DNA from: Archilochus colubris
Lineage: Eukaryota; Chordata; Aves; Apodiformes; Trochilidae
NCBI GenBank assembly: GCA_023079485.1
Contig: CM041083.1
Location: 144,784,052 to 144,848,051 of the forward strand
Length of the DNA: 64,000 nt
Direction of reading: 5' to 3'
Shown: positions 38,763 to 50,409 of the stretch, in pieces
Numbering within the stretch: position 1 is the first letter of the stretch
How the letters are laid out: the number at the start of each line of letters is the position of its first letter
Translations under genes and position numbers: made by a program
The notes under the pieces: model-generated
Databases searched by the model: none
What the model was told of the DNA's origin: nothing
Seen by the model: the letters and a program-made list of their open reading frames with translations, nothing else

Positions 38763-40500
38763 GCCAAGTTGAGAACTTTGTTAGGAAACTTAGTTTGTGT
38801 CATATAAATTGCCAAACAAAGATTATGGAACTGCACAGGAGCCATCAGACATGAGGCGTAAAACACTAGACACCGAAATAGTAAAATCAATAAATTTGCC
38901 AGGCATTTGGGCAAGGGTAGAAACAAGACAACTTGGCTACTCGGTCCAGTGCCTAATGTTAGACAAATAGCCTAGGAAATCAATCTTCCATTAAACAAAA
39001 ATTTACAATGCTGCTGTCATTGCCAGCCTAGGAGCTAATGATTACCACAAGTTGGATGTTAAAGAAGTGGAACATCTACTAGCACAAAGAAACAATTTGC
39101 TTGTGACAGAAAAATAATGTCAGATTATGGTTTGTGATGCACTCAAAATAACTTTTATCTCGTTACGTGAATAAGTGAAATTCCAAAGGCAGTGTAGGAG
39201 AAGATAATCTTCCAACAATTTGAGATTTGTTTCTCTAAACATGGAAGAACAATACAAGGAAAAAATTAAAATAAAGTTGAACTTTTATATATGTATTTAT
39301 ATGTATATATGCATATACATACATATGTATATACACTCACCTGTGCATGTGAGTGTATATATACAGAAATAAAGGCACACTTCAGCCAGTATCACTGCAT
39401 TTGTGCTACTGCTCTCAAATGATGCAGCCACTTCTGATAATGGGGTTTCAATTCCTTCCCCAAACAAACAGAAGTGCCAGCACTTCATTTTACTTCAAAT
39501 CCTTTCTTCCACTGTCATGGCACTTTCGTGGGGGTGCCTGCAAATTTAGGTAGCACTTTTTGTATTCCTCCATACAGACCTTTAGGATAAGTTCTGTGAC
39601 AAGCACCAGCATCACCAGTAGCCACAGTCACTCCATGGGGAGATACTGGTAACCTTCCAGCCCAGAAGAGAATGCAGACTGCACCTTATCCCTCCTCATA
39701 TCACTCACACTGACTTCTGAACAGGGATGGGCTTCTGCATCAGACATTGCTCTGCTGTGACCTAGCACAGTTCAAATCCTGTCTTTCCCTTTCTCATTGT
39801 TACTAGTAACTGCAGCACACATGGGGGAATAAAGAACTTACTTCAGAGACCATCTCTTAACTGAATTCATGGGTTGCCAGTGATAATACCCAGCTTCTAT
39901 TTGAACTGGAAAAAAAAAATCTGCACAGTTGAACCTACCTCTCACTAGCTCTTGCTAAGAATACAATAAAAGTCAGTTCAGAATCACATTGTTGCAGTCT
40001 TTTGAAGGTAGAGAAGGGTCATCACTCTGCTCCTGTTCACTGGAGAAGGTTCTTCCACTTCGATCCTGGAATGGTTGCATTATCACAGTGTGAATTCAGT
40101 GACAAATAATGGTATTAGTTTGCTATTTAAGGTAGATGAATCTTGCATCATGGTAAGTTAGTATTCTTATCTCAAAAATCAAATAAAACATATTCACTCA
40201 TTTTTTTTTATCTGAACTTAAAAGAATATATTCTCTCATTTTGCCTTGGGAGCCACAAAAAATAATTCATAAGGCTAAGTCCTTAACATGTAGTCACACG
40301 ATTAAAGAATGCACAGCACTTGATATCTTACAAAAATGTGCCCATACATGGTGTGAGTAATCTCTTAAAATGCTGTACCCCTACCTAATCAGCACTCTGG
40401 ATGATACAGGTCTGTGCATGATTTTGATATGATTCTCAACAAAAGGCATTTATTAGGTGTTAGCACAGCTGACAAAAGTAAGAGACAGGTTGGGTTTATG
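38763..40500. other. Intergenic DNA with a microsatellite hairpin and a weak SINE-like trace
   Basis: No gene recognised. Contains the TA/TG-rich block with a 13-bp hairpin at 39328-39361. It also has a segment near 39745-39815 with a tRNA B-box-like gttcaaatcc and a following ttactagtaactg that faintly recalls MIR. The latter is too weak to call. Confidence 0.5.
39285..39363. repeat. TA/TG-rich microsatellite with a perfect 13-bp hairpin
   Basis: A degenerate (TATG)n-like run leads into arms tatatacactcac (39328-39340) and gtgagtgtatata (39349-39361), perfectly complementary around the 8-base loop ctgtgcat. One further G-T wobble and one A-T pair extend it. Alternating purine-pyrimidine runs with inverted symmetry favour cruciform or Z-like structure. 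No transcript evidence is visible. Confidence 0.75.
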
Positions 40501-40502
40501 GA

Positions 40503-40700
40503 GACAGCACTGTTCTAGGACACCAGACCTTGTTTTAGCACCCTGGATCAACCACAGAGCTTCCCACAGAGTTTCCATTTGACTTCAGGCAAGATTCTTC
40601 ACCTACCACAATTCAGTTCCCAGTGCATAAAATAAAGATGTTTTCTTATCTCACTGGAATGATATAATGACAAAACTGAGTAACTGTGATGTGCTCACAT
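40503..40700 (+). mobile_element. MIR-like ancient SINE relic
   Basis: From about 40503 the order of blocks parallels MIR: 'agcaccctggatcaaccacagagc' in the place of the tRNA-derived B-box/CORE region, then 'ttgacttcaggcaag-ttcttcacc', then 'ttcagttcccagtgcataaaataaagatg'. The last two correspond to the familiar 'tgaccttgggcaag...taacc' and 'ctcagtttcctcatctgtaaaatgggga' of MIR. Further similarity continues weakly to about 40700. This is a comparison from memory with substantial divergence, consistent with a pre-avian insertion. It could instead be an L2 3' end, which shares the tail. Confidence 0.45.
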
Positions 40701-42205
40701 ACTAGAGCAGACAGCCAGGGAAGTGTTTAGACCATCAGCAAGACATACAACTCAAAAGTTTAACTCAAATTATCTGATACATTCTAAGGACTCTTATCTT
40801 TAAAGAGAAGCCTTTCCATAAGCAAACCAAATGATCTAGTCTCAGGCTAACTCGGCTAAGTGGGATCTTTCTTCTTTCCTTTGAACAGGTTTCAAAGTAA
40901 AACAAGATAAGCAGAAGCTCCTTAGAGGACCTCTCTTCACAGAGAGCTGGGATGTGACAAGAAGCTCAAAGTAGCTCTAATTTCAGGAGCAAAAGCTTTA
41001 GTTTGGAAGGGTGAGATGCAGTGTTTACATCCACAACAGATAAAAGAAAGAAATTCCCCAGTCCTCAGGGGACTTGCCACAAGGAATTCTTTTTTCCTTT
41101 GTTTTACCCTTTGTTTAAAGTGTAGACAGATGCTAATCAATGAAATATGTATCCTGCAGGAATTTGCTGAAGGATTTCAATAAGGAACTAAAACATACAC
41201 CTTGGCTTTCTCTTCAGTGATGGATAATTTATAGCTACTAATAAATAAGTTAATTGTCTTGAAAATTATTTTTTAATAATCAATTATCACTAACAATACA
41301 CTGCTAGTATGTTTTTACAAGAGTTGTTTTGGCTGAAAACAGAAACTTGCCATTCTAATTTAAATGCCTGTCATGTTTTTTGACAGAATAATGATAGTAT
41401 TGGAGTATGAAAATACATTTTTAAGAAAAGTATTTTTAAAAGTGAAGATTTCTATCAAGTTCTTAAATATTACTTATCACTTGTTCAATAAAACCTCATC
41501 CTAGTCTCCAATAAGTAATGCATGGCTTAACATTTGTGTATGCACGTTTTCTTTAGCGACAATTTTCTCAGCAAATTTAGCAAGTTTTCTCTTCTGAGAA
41601 TAACTGCAAACTAATTATTTTTTTCCTAAAGAAAGACATTTTCCTGCACTAGAGACTCTTAATAATTTGCTCCTGGTATTTGATTCTCAATACAGAAGCA
41701 GCTCCCCATTCTAACTAATATTACATACACTATCTTTTCTGCAAAGTCACACAGTAACTGTGTGTGCTCTAACTCCTGTCTCAGCCAGTTAATCATTTTT
41801 GCACCAAGGGTCTCTGGAGACACTTATAGCACCTGCCAGTAGTCTTCTCTCTATAAAAATAGACTAATAGCCTTTGTTGTTCTTCAGCACACACTGAAGA
41901 AAAACAGTTATAGCTTAACAGGTCAGGCGTATTTGTCTGTTGTCTCAAAAGTTCACGTGTCATCAATACCAACTCTGAATCAGCTTCATCTTCTGACATA
42001 TTTACTCTTCTACAGATAATGATAGACTGGGATGTCATCCTGCCACTGCTTTGCCACTTGGGTGAATCTGAAGTGCATATTTTGAGATCACAGACCTATT
42101 GTCCCAGAACAACAGCACAAAGCAGATGTGATATTAACCCATGAAGATGTGCAGCAAGGGATGATACAGTCCAGGTTACAATGAGAGATACTGCTTTTTG
42201 CTGAT
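40701..42205. other. Intergenic DNA, no gene recognised
   Basis: AT-rich unique-looking sequence with short open frames only (longest about 80 codons). I see no repeat or RNA signature. Confidence 0.55.
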
Positions 42206-42211
42206 CCTCTT

Positions 42212-42402
42212 TTTAAATTTTGTTTTGGTTTGTTTTGGTTGGTTGGTTGGAGGGCAAAGAAGAGATTTCATCTGCCTGAATTATTTTTTTTTAATATTTT
42301 TTCAGTCTCAAAAAAAAAACCCAAACCAAAAAACCCAAAAAACCCCAAACCAACCAAACAAACAGAAAAACAAAAAAACAAACAAACAAAAACAGAAAAA
42401 AA
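42212..42402. repeat. Inverted pair of low-complexity tracts: T/G then A/C
   Basis: The left part (42212-42250) is TTTTGG and TTGG-rich. The right part (42310-42402) is AAACC and CAAA-rich. The two are approximate reverse complements over some 40 bases, separated by about 60 bases of mixed sequence, so one strand could fold into a long imperfect hairpin. It lies about 70 bases outside the 3' end of the minus-strand CR1. The K, P, N, Q-rich and F-rich frames across it (42198-42461, 42230-42562 plus, 42268-42525 minus) are composition artefacts. Confidence 0.7.
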
Positions 42403-42470
42403 TGAGGATCTATGCTTTATCTTTGTCCAAAACTTGCAGAAATTATCAAACAGCTGTCTGATACAGCATG

Positions 42471-43483
42471 ACAGAATCACAGAATGTTTTAGGCTTGGAG
42501 AAACCTCCAAGATCATCCAGTCCAACCTTTGGCCAACACCAACTACTAAACCATGTTCCTAAGGACCAGGTCCAAATGCCTTTTAAATGCCTCCAGGGAT
42601 GGTGACTCCACCACTGCCCTGGGCAGGCCATTCCAAGGCCTGACAACCCTCTCAGTGAAAAAAGGTTTCCTGACATCCAGCCTAAACCTCCCCTGGTGCA
42701 TCTTCCATCATTCCCTCTGGCCCCATTACAGTCCACTAAGGAACAGAGACTTTTTCCCTCCTCACTCCAACCTCCCTTGAGGCAGCTGAAGAGAGCCATG
42801 AGGTCTCCTCTCAACCTCCTTTTCCCAGACTGTAACACCCCCAGCTCCCTCAGCCACTCCTCACAGGACTTGTGTGTGCTCCAGGCCCTTCATGAGCTTT
42901 GTTGCCCTTCTCTGGACACGCTCCAGCACTTCTATGTCCCTCCTATAGTGAGGTGCCCAGAACTGAATGCAATATTCAAGGTGCAGCCTCACCAGAGCTG
43001 AGTAACAGAGTGCTCCCTATTCCTGCTGGCCACACTATTCCTAATACAAGCCAAGATGCCACAGAATTGGCCTTCTTTTGTAAACCCATACTGACTGGGC
43101 CTGATCACCTGGTTGTCTTGTATGTACCGTATGATGGTACTCAAGATGACCTGCTCCATAACCTTCCCTGGCACTGAGGTCAAACTGACAGCCATATATA
43201 GTTCCCTGGATCTTCATTTCTGCCTTCCTGTAGATGGGTGTTGCATTTGCTAGTTCCCAATCTTCTGGGACCTCCCCAGTTCTCCACAACTGTTAATAAG
43301 TGATGGGGAATGGCTTGGTGAGCACTTCTGCCAGCTCCTTTAGTACCCTCTGATGGATCCCATCCAGTCCCATGGACTTGTGCACAGCTATGCAGCACAA
43401 CAATTCCTCCTGGACTATGGAGGCTTAATTCTGCTCCCCATCTTGGTCATCCAATTCAGGGAGCTGCACCCTCAGGGAGACAA
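42471..43483 (-). mobile_element. CR1 LINE, 5'-truncated and internally deleted, minus strand
   Basis: On the minus strand this reads as CR1 ORF2 pieces. From about 43483 down to 43080 there is the N-terminal RT region. Phrases include MGPDGIHP-like residues, 'WRTGEVPEDW', 'NATPIY', 'DPGNY', 'VSLTSVPGKVMEQVILSTI', 'DNQVIRPSQYGFTK'. It then jumps directly to 'GILACIRNSVASR' and continues, with frameshifts, through the ORF2 C-terminal region ('KRRLRGDLMAL', a TERVV-like block) to the 3' end at 42471, where acagaatcacagaatg is the reverse complement of the CR1 tail. The catalytic RT core and thumb (roughly 230 residues, estimated from memory) are missing. Frame breaks are numerous. It is a dead, older copy than the one at 34978. 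Confidence 0.93.
43073..43079 (-). other. Internal deletion junction within the CR1
   Basis: Here the RT motif 'SQYGFTK' is fused to the distal motif 'GILACIRNSVASR', with aag/aaag microhomology spanning the join. Both flanks belong to CR1 in the same orientation, so this is an internal deletion (or template jump during reverse transcription) rather than two insertions. Exact breakpoint is ambiguous by a few bases. Confidence 0.7.
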
Positions 43484-46296
43484 TAGAAACAATGTCATGT
43501 ATGGATTTTAAGTATTTAATCTTGATATACTAAATAAAAGTATTAGTCTATATCTGGAGCAAAATTTCACCCAGAATTTACCAAGATCTGTAAATTGTGA
43601 TAACTTTTATGCTCATCATTTGCAATGAGGAGCATGACATTCAGCACTTGGTAGGTCCAGAAGCAAGAAAGTTAATCTAATTTTGTCTGACCCAACTGGT
43701 CTCTATAAAATAACTGAATAATTTTGATTTAGCATGTGTCATTTAGGAACATTTGCACAATGAATAACATAAGCAGAAGAGAAGAAAATCCATCTCTTAA
43801 TTTGCAAGAGCATTAAGAGATCCAGACATCCATACATAAAGAGAGGAAAACCACAAAAAACCACCAAAGAATATTTATTTCAGCTGTAAATCTCCTTTAT
43901 TAATCTCTTAGAATGGTTATGCTATCAAGAAAAAAGCAGGAAAAGGTTCCTTCCAATCTTCCATCTTTTATATTGCCTGATTATCCTAAAGCAAAAAAAA
44001 ACAGAACCAAAAACAAAAACAAACATAAAAACTACTAAAAGACAGCTTTTTAAGATAAATCCATAGGAATACAAACTTTTAAATAAAATTTTTTAATTTA
44101 GAGTTCAATAGGAATCTTTACCCCACCTATCTAATCCCTTTTAAACTGTGAGGAAAGCTACCCTTTTTATTAAAATCCACTACATTAACCTAAATGTATA
44201 CCCCTTATAAATTAATTGTGTGTGCTCTTTTGAGACATTCTCCCCCCCTCTGCCCTCATCATGCTGAGGGCCCCAGAACATGTGAATTCAACCAGCTCAG
44301 CCTGAATCTACTGTGAAGCATCCTGTAAAAGTGGCAGCTGGTAGTGATAGGCCTGACATCCAGGAGGAAATTAGCATCGCCTAAACTGAATTAGTCTAAT
44401 GAAACATGATGTAACAATTGCAGAAACTTTCTTTCCAAAGCTGACAAAGTAAGGCCCTGAGTTCCTTCATCTTCCCTCTCCCCCTAATTGAGCATGGGTG
44501 ATGAATATACATGTTAACCAGCTCCATTCTTCCTTCTGGGTTTTGCTCAGTGCTGCCCATGGCCTGCCCTCCATTGTTTAAGGGAAGGGTGCAGGACATC
44601 AACTGAAGGATTGCTACCCAGATGTTTCCAGCCACCCACAGAAAGTTGTCAATAGGCTATAAATTTGTGAGGGGGCAGGAAGATTTGCAAAAGAATTGGA
44701 GGGGACCACAGGGAGAAGCTTGAATAAAAGGAGCTCTGCTGGAGGTAGGGTACCAGTAGATGGACAGGCTGAGGGCTTTCCTGTAGCAATCTGTTCCCTG
44801 CTAACCATGAATTTTAACTAGCTGTACACAGAGTGATTGCTTCCCTTGTTTAGACTTCTCATTTTATTGACATGAAGCCATGTAGTTAAACAAAGGTCAG
44901 AATTACCAAAATACCATAAACTGCCTACACACAGCCATTCAGAAAAGGAAGTGGCTGGCTTACCGACACAGGGGATTTTTAAATCCTTGTGCAATCGTTG
45001 GGGATTTTCTTTTCTTTTTCTTTAGCTTGCATGCAGTGTTAACTTTCCTTAGTGATTACATTTCTCTCTTTATGTAAGTAATGTGTGCTGCATTTTTTAC
45101 ATTTGTTTTAAGTATAAATTACAAAGGAGACAATTCTAATCCTAGGCAATTTAGGAAAAAAATCTTTTAAAAAATTGATGCCACCATTTTTCTTCGTGCT
45201 GAGTGAAAATGCTTTCCCTACTAAAGTTCAGTCTATGGACTCTCAAATCCAAGCAAGAGGAAGCACTTTTATTTCATTGTAAACCAACCATGGTCAGATT
45301 GTACCAGCAAGACCTGAGCACACGTGAATTCCAGAACATTTTGCTCCAGTGGGACTCAGCTGTCTTCCCCAGGCTTTACTGCTCCTTGTAGTACCTGAAC
45401 TGCCTCCTTCTGCATTCCAGTTTCTAATTATGTTATACATATCTGCCAGTTATTAATTCCTTTTCTATAACTTTTATAGGCAGCAGTAGTGGAGACAGAA
45501 CATCACTTCTGCCCTTACCTGTCTTGGTAAGGGTGAGATATATTCCTGAGGTTATAGACAAAACAGGAATAGACACACCTGACTGTAATATTCTTTAGAT
45601 TTTTCCTGAGGGAATTTATAAGATAAGAAGAGGAACTCTGGCTTTTACTCTGGTGCATCACTTTTCTGCATATTATATTGCAAGAAATTGCTTTGAAGGA
45701 ATTTGTCACTGAGATTATCTTTCTGAGGATTTTCATGCTGGAGACAGCCCTTAGGTTTTAATTTTTAATTTGGGAATCCTAAAAATTATCTGAAGCTAAA
45801 ATCAAGGAAAATCTTCATGATAATAAAATTTAAGAAAGTTCCGATATATTAAGTGAAATTATAAGTATTGTGAATAATGTACATTAAAGGAAATTACACT
45901 GGGAGACAAAACCTTCCTGGTATAATGTTCTCCATATGATCAGTGAAAGCAGGGTGTTGTATCATGTAAGTTTTACCAGAGAAGTTGCAGTGACGTCCTG
46001 CACAGTTCATAATAAAAGCCCTTTGGGGACAGACATTCTTGTTTCTAAATTGTCATTTACCATCAGAAAGGCAAAAACCTATTATGAACCACAGTATCTG
46101 ACATTAAGGCATGTGCACAGGATTGAAATACCTTAAAACACCTGATATAAAACTAAGGAAATGCATATGAGTAGCATTTATTTAATTTACAGCAAAGAAC
46201 AGAAATTGTTCACTTAATGAGGTCTCACCCTGAAGCTGCCATACGAGATGACAGGAGTGCATGACAGAACACAAATATCACACCAGTAGCCAGTGC

Positions 46297-46339
46297 TCTT
46301 TGGCCATAGCACTTACATCAGAAGGTTCATGGCCAAAGA
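46297..46339. repeat. Inverted repeat, 11-bp perfect stem
   Basis: tctttggccat (46297-46307) and atggccaaaga (46329-46339) are perfectly complementary around a 21-base loop. The stem does not extend usefully beyond this, so it falls short of a microRNA precursor. Confidence 0.55.
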
Positions 46340-48239
46340 TCCCAGTTGTAGCAGGTAAGCACACACTCTTTGAATTTTACAGAGCATCAATTTAGCTGAT
46401 AAGTTAGAAAACCACAATCAGCACTGGCTACAAAGGATTTACTGTCCTTTTTCAGGGCTAAAAATCCTTTCAGTTGTCACTGAACATTAACAAACGTCCA
46501 ATGAACAACCCATGAGACTGGATCTTAAGGAGAAGTAATTTATGGTATTTGTAGTCCAAGATGCTGTAATTGTTCGTGATGTTCCATATCTCATTACATG
46601 TCTTTTATAGGCAAACTCAGTGGATGAGATTGAGCTTTCAGGTTATTTTTAAAACTTGCATTATGCATTTAGGGTAAGATTTTTAAGGATGAGATATTTT
46701 GAAGTACATTACATCTGACTCAAGGTAACAATGAATTTCTCTGTGGTCTTACTGGATGAAAAGGAAGTCTTGGGTGAACCTGTTCTCTTTAATCACGGTG
46801 AAGTAATACTCTTTGATTTTCAGTGCATGTCATTCACAGTTATTTATAGGACAATGCTGGAAGTCAAAACAGTCATCAAGGGTTAGTAGATATTAGATTT
46901 AACATCGTACGTTTTCATTAAGGGGCTTAAATGAACAAGTAAAGAAATACTCCAGTGATTAAGGCTATTAGAAAACTAGTCACTCATATCAGCCACCAAA
47001 CATGAGTCTCAAATTTCCATTAAAAAAGTATTTTGTGTCTGAATGAATGATTATTTGGTCACAATATGATTTTCTGAAAACAACTAAATTATGATGCACC
47101 ACTAAGTACTGATGGCTCAAAAATTTAATTGCCTGTGTCAGACTCTTTTCCTAAAAATCAGGCACCAGAATCCAAGCAGCTAAGACTATTATTTCAACAA
47201 ATATAGCTGATTTTAAGCAACATTACAGTCTTCTAAAAGACCATTGCCATCTGCTCTGTCAAAGTAATAAATGAAGAAGTTGGATTTACATGTGGCACTC
47301 TGTTAAATGAGGTAAAGTTCAGGACAGAGTTTCACTTCCCAGCAGATGGGAATCTCCCAGCAGGGATGGAAGTCAACAAAGAGGGTAGCAGGGGGTTTCC
47401 ATAAATTCATGTGATCCCTGGGCAGAACTAAATGGATTAAATAACAAGGACTCTAGGAGTTAAGCTGTATCATGTTATACTACGATGTTTCTGCATATTA
47501 GGCACACAACAGTTATTCATCCTTTCTTGATAAAGTAGAAAAAAAGCTGCTATCCTTTTTCTTTGAATTTTGAGCTTGTTCTGCCTTGTATCTTCTTTTG
47601 GAAATGCAAAGCACAAGAAAAGGTATAAACCTTTTCAGTACAATAAGAAGGTATTGAAAAGTCTTCTTTATTTTAAAGAAAAGCAAAAATCATTTATGGG
47701 TGATATTTAATGGTTTCACTCAAGTTTCCTAAAAATACTTCTATTCATTTTTCATTAATACTTGCATCACAGGGACTTACTGTTAGAAGCTGTTTAAAGT
47801 ATTTCTCTTGTTCTTTATCTTTTTCACTAGAGAAGTGGACAGGTTTGCTACAGAAGTTTCCCTTGTTTGCAAATCTGTACTTGACCAGTCAGATTGATTG
47901 CATTACAGAATTTAGTAATTAAAAGATAGTGTTTAAAAAATAAAATAAATATGAGAAAATTCATGGATGCATAGTTATTTATATATGTGTGGGCAAAAAA
48001 TCTGCATTGAGAATTTGGGGTTTTATTTTGGGACCACTGAGCTTGAACAAAAAAATATTGAATAGCCAGTGTTATAATTCATTACAGTGAACTAATACCT
48101 CTGCCTTTGAACAGACTTTCATGTTTGCTTTTCAGAGCATTCCAAAATAAGTCTCTTGAAATTTTTATGCTTTGCCTGCATGGCTTCTGACATGCTATGT
48201 AACAAACACCTGACCTGGAGTGAGAGTTTTCAGCTTGAG

Positions 48240-48265
48240 TTGTTTGTTTGCTTGTTTGTTTGTTT
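48240..48265 (+). repeat. (TTTG)n microsatellite
   Basis: About six TTTG units with one C interruption. A minor simple repeat. Confidence 0.7.
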
Positions 48266-49993
48266 AAATATACTTTGGATGAAATCATTCAGCATTGTGG
48301 GCCTGTATTATCAAGACCATGGTTTCCTCTGCCATAGCATGGCAAAGCTTTTCTTTTTTTTTTTTTTTGCTATTTCATGGCACTGGATTTTCAGCAGATG
48401 AAAACCAGCATTTGCCTGCTTATGTATCCTATGTATTCTATAAACTGGGCTTTTGCATGCAGCTGATTTTAGATGTTGCAATTCACTTAATGCACTCAGA
48501 TAAACACAAGAAGAGAAAAGGCATTTGCTCCTGTAGCAGAAGTAACAGACATTTGTTTAGTCTATATAGTATTTTAATTAAACAAAAGTATTTGAAATTA
48601 TAGTTGGTGATTATATAGAGAGGTGTTTGGTTCTAGGCATAATACAGATGTATGTGGATCCACACAGATGCATACTTGTACATAAATTTCAGATGGTTTT
48701 AATTAGAGACATTGCTACTGGGCCTATGCCACCTGATTGCCTGACTGCTGAAAAATAGTTTCTTTACTTGGGTATTATGACTGTTTAAATAATATATAAT
48801 AACTAATAGAATGTTGCAGAACTTAAAACATACTTTATGTACTTTTCTGTTATAACAACCTTTTGTACATTTTCTGAGACAAAACCTTGTGCAGGAGAAT
48901 CCTTTTCCTGTGGAGCATTTCCAAAAAGTCCTTCGTTAAGATGACAGGTTAGTAATTCTACCCCCCATCAGCAGTGTTGTTCCCATAGTACCAAGCCTTT
49001 GCATGTGAAAGAAGTTTAGGGGGGGGATGTCTTTGTCAAAACGAGTTACCTTCATCATAATCTCAACCAAAATTTTGTTACAGATTCATTTTCACATCTT
49101 CTTTAAAAGCATATGACAATTTGAACAGCTGTTAACTTTGAACTGACTGGCTTTAGGTCTCCTGTGGAGACAGAAAAACAAGGTCAGCAGAAGAGGGTAA
49201 GCTGACAGCAATAGTTTGCCCAGGCTCTCCAGCAGTAGGACTCATTTCCTACTGCAGAAGAAACTGTGAGGCATTCAGTGTTCAAACACACGATGGGATA
49301 TTGCCAGTCAGTTTGCCAATGAGCATCTACAGACAAGATAAATCTGCAATGGGGGTAGAGTCAGGCTGCAAACTTTGAAACCCCTTGCACATTTTTGTTT
49401 TGACCCTTTGGTTGTCTTTTGTATCTGTCTCCCTGATTCCTAGCATTACTCTGGTTATAGGTGGATAGGATAGCAATTAGGCCTTGAAATTGCCTTGAAA
49501 TATACATTGAAATATGTCTTTCTCCTCCTATTTTGTTTGCAATATGCATAATTATTTCAAAGACTATTTTTGAAAGCCTCAGCTTCTTTTTTTAAGAAAG
49601 ATGCAACAATAGAGAGATGAGTCTTTCATTTGCTTCCCCTGAAGTCAGCATCCAGCTCCTATTGTTTTCAGAAATGAAGGATCAAGTTGATGACATGTTT
49701 ACAGGACAATACAAAGGGAAGGCAGAAAGCATAACAAAAGTATAAATATCTCTATGCAGCTATCTATATATAAAAGTAAAATCTTCTAAAACAGTCTGTT
49801 TGTTCCTATTTTAAGAAATACACAAATGGTCCTATTAACATCTGAATACACTGTAACACATTGTTTGACTGAAAGGGAAGGAAAAGAAAAGCAACAGAAA
49901 GTTTGAGAGCACTTGAAAAGGGTGATGCGGGATTGTGCAGTGCTACAGAAGGGAATATTGAAGACACTCTTGGATCCTGGAGTCATTTTGTGA

Positions 49994-50406
49994 AAGGCTC
50001 TTTTTGTGGACTTCAGCAGACATAGGGCTGTCTCAGAGCACCTCCCTGACTTCAGAGGGTACCAGAGCTGCCCATTTTCACAGGAACCACAGATTCAAAC
50101 TCACATAGCTTAATCCCACCTTGCACTTAAGGGAACACATGTCCTGAGGTCTCTCCAGTCACTTTTTGGAATGTCTTCCTAATCTGACTGTATTTTTAAG
50201 GCTCTTTTTGTGGACTTCTTCAGCAGACGTAGGGCTGTCTCAGAACACCTCCCTGACTTCAGAGGGTACCAGAGCTGCCCATCTTCACAGGAACCACAGA
50301 TTCAAACTCACATAGCTTAATCCCACCTTGCACTTAGGGAACACATATCCTGAGGTCTCTTCAGTCACTTTTTGGAATGTCTTCCTAGTCTGACTGTATT
50401 TTTAAG
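49994..50406. repeat. Tandem duplication of a 204-bp unit
   Basis: Copy 1 (49994-50197) is followed directly by copy 2 (50198-50403, with the shared boundary bases aag reaching 50406). Both begin aaggctctttttgtgg and end in ctgactgtattttt. Differences are few: a 3-base ttc insertion near 50219, loss of one A in an A run, and scattered substitutions such as acatag/acgtag and gagcac/gaacac. Alignment offset is 204 bases throughout the first part. The high identity implies a fairly recent duplication in non-coding DNA. No ORF or known repeat family is recognised within the unit. Confidence 0.95.
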
Positions 50407-50409
50407 CGT

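Larger units (their letters stand above)
43490..49990. other. Intergenic DNA, no gene recognised
   Basis: AT-rich, with a somewhat GC-richer patch at 44260-44820 that I cannot identify and an 11-bp hairpin at 46297-46339. A (TTTG)n tract lies at 48240-48265 and a T run at 48352-48370. Open frames are at most about 102 codons and unconvincing. Confidence 0.55.

Noticed and set aside
42230..42562. 110-codon K/P/N/Q-rich frame
   Set aside because: It is produced by the A/C low-complexity tract and runs into the antisense of CR1.
42446..42838. 130-codon minus-strand frame
   Set aside because: Not an independent gene. It is part of the CR1 ORF2 C-terminal region, partly out of frame, and is covered by the CR1 annotation.
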